Below are positions 31,209 through 34,978 of a DNA stretch of 34,978 nucleotides, piece by piece (position 1 is the stretch's first letter; each line of letters starts with the position of its first letter). The notes under the pieces are model-generated. The model was not told the origin of the DNA. It made no database searches and was given only the letters and a program-made list of their open reading frames with translations. The position numbers were made by a program, and so were the translations under genes. Source of the stretch: CAJMNU01 sp905214855 (GTDB lineage: Bacteria > Bacillota > Clostridia > Lachnospirales > Lachnospiraceae); assembly GCA_937890595.1 (NCBI GenBank), contig CALADM010000028.1:1-34978 (forward strand), written 5' to 3'.

Positions 31209-32385
31209 GATGTTGGAGTTATATCTGCATATTCCGTTCTGTGTACGCAAATGTGCATATTGCGATTTCCTTTCTTTTTCGGCATCAGAGATGGATAGAA
31301 ATGCATATGTGATAAAACTTTGTGAACAGATCAGGGCAGCAGGAAAAGAAACAGAAAATCAGAAGGTGAGTACCATTTTTTTTGGAGGTGGAACACCTTC
31401 TGTTTTAAATGAATATCAGATCCAATTGTTGATGGATGCCGTATTTTCTTCGTTTGATGTGGATAACAATGCAGAAATTTCCATGGAAATGAATCCTGGT
31501 TCTTTGGGAAAAGGATACGAAGAGACAGAGAGACTTTTGGGATATAGGAAGGCTGGGATCAATCGGGTTAGTATTGGATTACAGTCGGTTCATCAAAAAG
31601 AGCTGCAGATTTTGGGAAGAATCCATACATGGGAGCAATTTGTTCAAAGTTATCATTGTGTAAGAAATGCAGGATTTAGTAATATTAATATCGATCTGAT
31701 GTCAGCACTTCCAGAACAGACAGAAGAACTCTGGGAAGAAAGTCTGAGAAAGACAGCAGACTTAAAACCAGAACATATCTCAGCATATAGTCTGATCGTG
31801 GAGGAAGGAACACCATTTTATGAACGGTATACTGGAAAAGGTGCAGTGTTTCTTCCAGATGAGGAAACAGAACGGATGATGTATGAGAGAACGAAGCAGA
31901 TTTTGGAGGAGTATGGGTATTATCGCTATGAAATATCCAATTATGCCCAAAAAGGAAAAGAATGCCGCCATAATATAGGATACTGGACTGGAGAAGAGTA
32001 TCTTGGTCTTGGTTTAGGGGCTTCTTCTTATTATAAAGGAATGCGTTTTTGTTCTACCAGTGATATGAAAAGATACATGCAGGCTGATTTTCTAAAGGAT
32101 TCAGGTGCTGTATATGAAGAAAAACATATTGTTACTTATCAAGAAGCAATAGAAGAATTTATGTTTTTGGGACTTAGGATGATGAAAGGTGTCAGTGCCG
32201 AAGAGTTTCAAAAAAGATTTGGAAGAACAATAGAAGAAACATATGGAAAAATTTTGGATATGTTTATAACAATGAATCTGATGGAGAAAAGCCAAGAAAA
32301 GAATGGCATCTATTATCGATTGACTGAAAATGGCATTTCTGTCAGCAATCAGGTGATGTGTGAATTTATAGATCCTCAGGAATAA
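31198..32385 (+). CDS. hemW: Radical SAM protein HemW (haem chaperone family)
   Basis: A 395-residue radical SAM protein of the HemW group, formerly annotated as oxygen-independent coproporphyrinogen III oxidase. LELYLHIPFCVRKCAYCDF holds the CxxxCxxC cluster close to the N-terminus, with FFGGGTPSVLN for SAM binding, SMEMNPGSL, RVSIGLQSVHQKELQILGR and YEISNYAQKGKECRHN after it. HemW proteins bind haem for transfer and lack proven oxidase activity. The ATG at 31198 overlaps the end of lepA. ATGs at 31201 and 31210 are possible alternatives, the last giving the typical short N-terminus. In many Firmicutes hrcA follows here; in this genome a terminator and a two-component pair follow. Confidence 0.93.
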   Translation: MMSKMLELYLHIPFCVRKCAYCDFLSFSASEMDRNAYVIKLCEQIRAAGKETENQKVSTIFFGGGTPSVLNEYQIQLLMDAVFSSFDVDNNAEISMEMNPGSLGKGYEETERLLGYRKAGINRVSIGLQSVHQKELQILGRIHTWEQFVQSYHCVRNAGFSNINIDLMSALPEQTEELWEESLRKTADLKPEHISAYSLIVEEGTPFYERYTGKGAVFLPDEETERMMYERTKQILEEYGYYRYEISNYAQKGKECRHNIGYWTGEEYLGLGLGASSYYKGMRFCSTSDMKRYMQADFLKDSGAVYEEKHIVTYQEAIEEFMFLGLRMMKGVSAEEFQKRFGRTIEETYGKILDMFITMNLMEKSQEKNGIYYRLTENGISVSNQVMCEFIDPQE

Positions 32386-32465
32386 GTATAGGGATCACAA
32401 AAAGACAGTAAAAAGAGATTTGTGTCATATCATGTGATTAAATCAAGAGTAGCTATACTAGAGCG

Positions 32466-32499
32466 GAGCATATAGAAATATATGCTCTGTTATTTTTTT
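32466..32499 (+). terminator. Terminator of lepA-hemW
   Basis: GAGCATATA (32466-32474) and TATATGCTC (32479-32487) form a 9-bp stem with a GAAA loop, followed by a T-rich tail. Confidence 0.9.
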
Positions 32500-32578
32500 G
32501 GAAAGCCTTTTCTAAAGCAAACATAGGGATGGAATCTTGTGAAAAATCTGTGAAGCAGTAGAAATCCATTTGTGAATT

Positions 32579-32587
32579 TGATAAAAT
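32579..32587 (+). promoter_or_regulatory. Extended -10 promoter of the two-component operon
   Basis: TG-A-TAAAAT is an extended -10 without a convincing -35. It lies about 50 bases before the response-regulator gene. Confidence 0.45.
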
Positions 32588-32635
32588 GAATCAAGAATAA
32601 TTATAGAACGGAATGAAAATGAGGTGGATTTCATT

Positions 32636-33313
32636 ATGGAACAAATTAAAATTTTAATAGTAGATGATGAGAGCAGAATGCGTAAATTGGTGCGGGATTT
32701 TTTGAGTGTAAAAGGGTATAAGGTCGTTGAGGCAGAGGATGGGGAACAGGCATTAGAGATTTTTTTTGATCAAAAAGATATTTCTCTGATCCTTTTGGAT
32801 GTTATGATGCCTAAGATGGATGGATGGGAAGTCTGTAAAACAATAAGACAGTATTCTAAAATTCCGATCATCATGCTGACGGCAAGAAGTGAGGAGAGAG
32901 ATGAATTACAAGGATTTTCGTTGGGAGTGGATGAGTATATTACAAAACCATTTAGCCCCAAAATTCTGGTGGCACGAGTAGAAGCAATCCTTAGGCGCAG
33001 CAATAAGGTGAGCAGTGATGTTCTGGAAGTAGGGGGGATCACAGTGGATAAGCTTGCTCATCAAGTTTTGATCGACGGAAAAGAGATCGATCTAAGTTAT
33101 AAGGAATTTGAACTTTTGACCTATTTTCTGGAAAATCAAAATATTGCACTTTCCAGAGAAAAAATTTTAAATAATGTGTGGAATTATGATTATTTTGGAG
33201 ATGCCAGAACAATTGATACTCATGTAAAAAAGTTGAGAAGTAAACTGGGAGCTAGGGGAGAGTATATTAAAACGATTTGGGGAATGGGATATAAATTTGA
33301 GGTGGAGGAATGA
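32636..33313 (+). CDS. OmpR/PhoB-family response regulator
   Basis: A DNA-binding response regulator of 225 residues. The receiver domain (about 5-115) has the acidic pair in IVDDES, the phosphorylated Asp55 in LLDVMMPKMDG, Thr in MLTARS and Lys104 in ITKPF. A winged-helix DNA-binding domain (about 130-225) ends ARTIDTHVKKLRSKLG and IKTIWGMGYKFE. The ATG at 32636 follows GAGGTGG by about 8 bases. An in-frame GTG at 32624 is inside that ribosome site and is rejected. The kinase gene overlaps its stop by four bases. The target genes are not evident. Confidence 0.94.
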   Translation: MEQIKILIVDDESRMRKLVRDFLSVKGYKVVEAEDGEQALEIFFDQKDISLILLDVMMPKMDGWEVCKTIRQYSKIPIIMLTARSEERDELQGFSLGVDEYITKPFSPKILVARVEAILRRSNKVSSDVLEVGGITVDKLAHQVLIDGKEIDLSYKEFELLTYFLENQNIALSREKILNNVWNYDYFGDARTIDTHVKKLRSKLGARGEYIKTIWGMGYKFEVEE

Positions 33314-34863
33314 AACGCTCAATACGTACTCGTATCACACTCTTATCAGAAGCCCTTTTAGTACTGGTGCTTTTATGTATATGGTGTCTAAATAATTGGT
33401 TTTTGGAAGATTTTTATATTACAGAACGCAGAGATGCTTTGAAGGAAGCCTATACGATCTTAGATGGTTTGGTACAGGAGGTGCAGACGCAGGGAAAAAG
33501 TATATCTGAGGCATATGATAGTGAAAGTTATGCACAAGAGGGAAGTTTGTCATGGCTTTTGAGGGAGTTCAATGAAAAATCTAATATTTCAGTATTGATT
33601 ATTGATAATATGAATGATAAGGCAATCTCTACATCTAAAGATATGGATCGTCTGGTAAATCGGGTGTATCGTTATATTTTAGGAAAGAAAATGCCTAAGT
33701 TTGAGATTTTGGATCAGGAAGAAAATTATGTGATACAAAAGACATATGATCCGATCACAGAATCAGATTATCTGGAGTGTTGGGGATTTTTTTCAGATAA
33801 TAGTACCGCATTTTTGATGAATCTTCCGGTGATCAGTATACAAGAAAGTGTAAAACTGGCGAATCGATTTTTGACATATATTGGAGTATTTTCGGTTATT
33901 TTAGGAGCTATTATATTATATGCCGCAAATCGTAGGATCACAAAACCAATTATGCAGCTTGCAAACTTGTCAGAAGAAATGTCAAAATTGAATTTTGATG
34001 TGAAATATGAGGGAAAAGCGGAAGATGAGATTGGAAGTCTGGGAAACAGTATGAATACATTATCCGAAAAATTGAAGGATACTATTGAAGAATTGAAAGA
34101 GGTCAATGTTCAATTACAAAAGGATATTGAAGAAAAAGAAAAAATCGATCAGATGCGTCAGGAATTTATTGCCAATGTATCACATGAATTGAAAACACCA
34201 ATTGCCTTGATACAGGGATATGCGGAAGGACTGGTAGAGGGCATGGCGGAAGATAAAGAAAACAGAGATTATTATTGTGAAGTGATCATGGATGAAGCAG
34301 GAAAGATGAATACACTGGTCCGTCAACTTCTCAATCTGTCAGCATTGGAGTCTGGATATGATCATGTGCATATGGAAAAGTTTGATCTGGTAGAACTTTT
34401 GCATGGGGCAGTTGGTGCAGCACAGATTTTGATCGAACAAAAAGAGGCAAAGGTGACATTGGAGGCAGAAGGAGAGCAATATGTAATGGGAGATGAATTT
34501 AAAATAGAAGAAGTTATGAACAACTATTTAAATAATGCTCTCAATCATATGGCAGGAAAAAAACAGATCAGAATCTGGATGGAGGACAGAGGGGAGCAGG
34601 TAAGAGTTTCTGTCTTTAATACAGGAAATCCAATTGGAAAAGAGGATCTTGAAAAGTTGTGGTCTAAGTTCTATAAAGTAGATAAGGCACATACCAGAGA
34701 ATATGGAGGAAGTGGTTTGGGGCTTTCAATCGTAAAAGCGATCATGGATTCTCATCATCAGGCTTATGGTGTACAGAATGTACAAGATGGTGTAGTTTTC
34801 TGGTTTGAATTACAGAAAGCTCCAAATATTGGAAATGCAGAAACTATAGGAAATATAGTATAA
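33310..34863 (+). CDS. Membrane sensor histidine kinase
   Basis: A 517-residue sensor kinase. One membrane span is near 8-28 (LLSEALLVLVLLCIWCL), then an extracytoplasmic sensor of about 150 residues with no family I recognise. A second span is near 186-205 (YIGVFSVILGAIILYAA), and a HAMP linker and coiled coil (about 206-285) follow. HisKA has FIANVSHELKTPIALIQGYAEG with phosphorylated His292. HATPase_c has the N box NNYLNNALNH and the G box GSGLGLSIV. It overlaps the response-regulator gene by ATGA, so the pair is cotranslated. The ligand is unknown. A terminator follows. Confidence 0.94.
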   Translation: MKRSIRTRITLLSEALLVLVLLCIWCLNNWFLEDFYITERRDALKEAYTILDGLVQEVQTQGKSISEAYDSESYAQEGSLSWLLREFNEKSNISVLIIDNMNDKAISTSKDMDRLVNRVYRYILGKKMPKFEILDQEENYVIQKTYDPITESDYLECWGFFSDNSTAFLMNLPVISIQESVKLANRFLTYIGVFSVILGAIILYAANRRITKPIMQLANLSEEMSKLNFDVKYEGKAEDEIGSLGNSMNTLSEKLKDTIEELKEVNVQLQKDIEEKEKIDQMRQEFIANVSHELKTPIALIQGYAEGLVEGMAEDKENRDYYCEVIMDEAGKMNTLVRQLLNLSALESGYDHVHMEKFDLVELLHGAVGAAQILIEQKEAKVTLEAEGEQYVMGDEFKIEEVMNNYLNNALNHMAGKKQIRIWMEDRGEQVRVSVFNTGNPIGKEDLEKLWSKFYKVDKAHTREYGGSGLGLSIVKAIMDSHHQAYGVQNVQDGVVFWFELQKAPNIGNAETIGNIV

Positions 34864-34872
34864 TACGTTTGT

Positions 34873-34914
34873 GGGCAGTTTTTCTGATTGATAGAAGAAC
34901 TGTCCGATTTTTTT
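34873..34914 (+). terminator. Terminator of the two-component operon
   Basis: GGGCAGTTTTTCT (34873-34885) pairs with AGAAGAACTGTCC (34893-34905) with two G-U pairs, followed by a T-rich run. Confidence 0.85.
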
Positions 34915-34969
34915 AAAACTAATAAAAAAACAAGAAAAACAGAACTTACAAAAAAATATAAAAAAATTG

Positions 34970-34975
34970 TTGACA
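34970..34975 (+). promoter_or_regulatory. Consensus -35 box cut by the window edge
   Basis: TTGACA is a perfect -35 element after an A-rich stretch. Its -10 would lie beyond the window, so a transcription unit probably begins just outside. Confidence 0.4.
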
Positions 34976-34978
34976 AAT

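Noticed and set aside
1..34978. CRISPR array, prophage or integrase-borne island
   Set aside because: No regularly spaced repeats, phage structural genes, recombinase or cas-like genes were found on either strand.

Overview
The window looks like a chromosomal segment of an anaerobic, spore-forming, low-GC Firmicute, most likely a gut Lachnospiraceae. The support is indirect: AGGAGG-type ribosome binding sites, sporulation genes (gpr, spoIIP), the gene orders recJ/apt/rel/MBL hydrolase/hemZ/hisS/aspS and rpsT/gpr/spoIIP/lepA/hemW, and a lipoprotein-based CUT1 sugar importer with no ATPase of its own. I could not search a database, so the family assignment is inference from gene content.

Layout. 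Positions 1-330 hold the 3' part of tRNA-Leu(UAA) and a complete tRNA-Arg(ACG) with its own promoter and terminator. recJ (415-2142) and glyA (2380-3627) follow. From 3837 to 13411 lies a pectin/rhamnogalacturonan-use island. A leftward pair encodes an acetylesterase and a GH105 unsaturated-galacturonyl hydrolase. A rightward set encodes a GH105-like protein that seems to have lost its catalytic Asp, a cytoplasmic GH28 polygalacturonase and, coupled to it, apt. Then come a substrate-binding lipoprotein and two permeases. The housekeeping order resumes with the (p)ppGpp synthetase/hydrolase, an MBL-fold hydrolase, hemZ, hisS and aspS. One more pectin gene, kduI, sits right after aspS with its own promoter. 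A polysaccharide deacetylase and a cytidylate-kinase-like gene follow. A leftward nucleoid-associated protein gene and rpsT come next, then the gpr-spoIIP and lepA-hemW genes, and an OmpR-type response regulator/histidine kinase pair closes the window.

How the genes work together. Deacetylated pectin oligomers would be bound by the lipoprotein, imported by the two permeases using an ATPase encoded elsewhere, and cut in the cytoplasm by GH28 and GH105. KduI would isomerise the released unsaturated uronate. Three near-identical palindromes of the CcpA/LacI operator type lie by the GH105 and transporter genes and may tie them into one regulon.

Most worth checking: a 410-base non-coding, hairpin-rich stretch between the binding-protein gene and the first permease; two perfect 17-bp tandem repeats in the binding-protein leader; a branched leader upstream of rel; the inactive-looking GH105 relative; and a sequence resembling an IS200/IS605 right end in the glyA leader. 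No CRISPR array, prophage or intact insertion sequence was seen.
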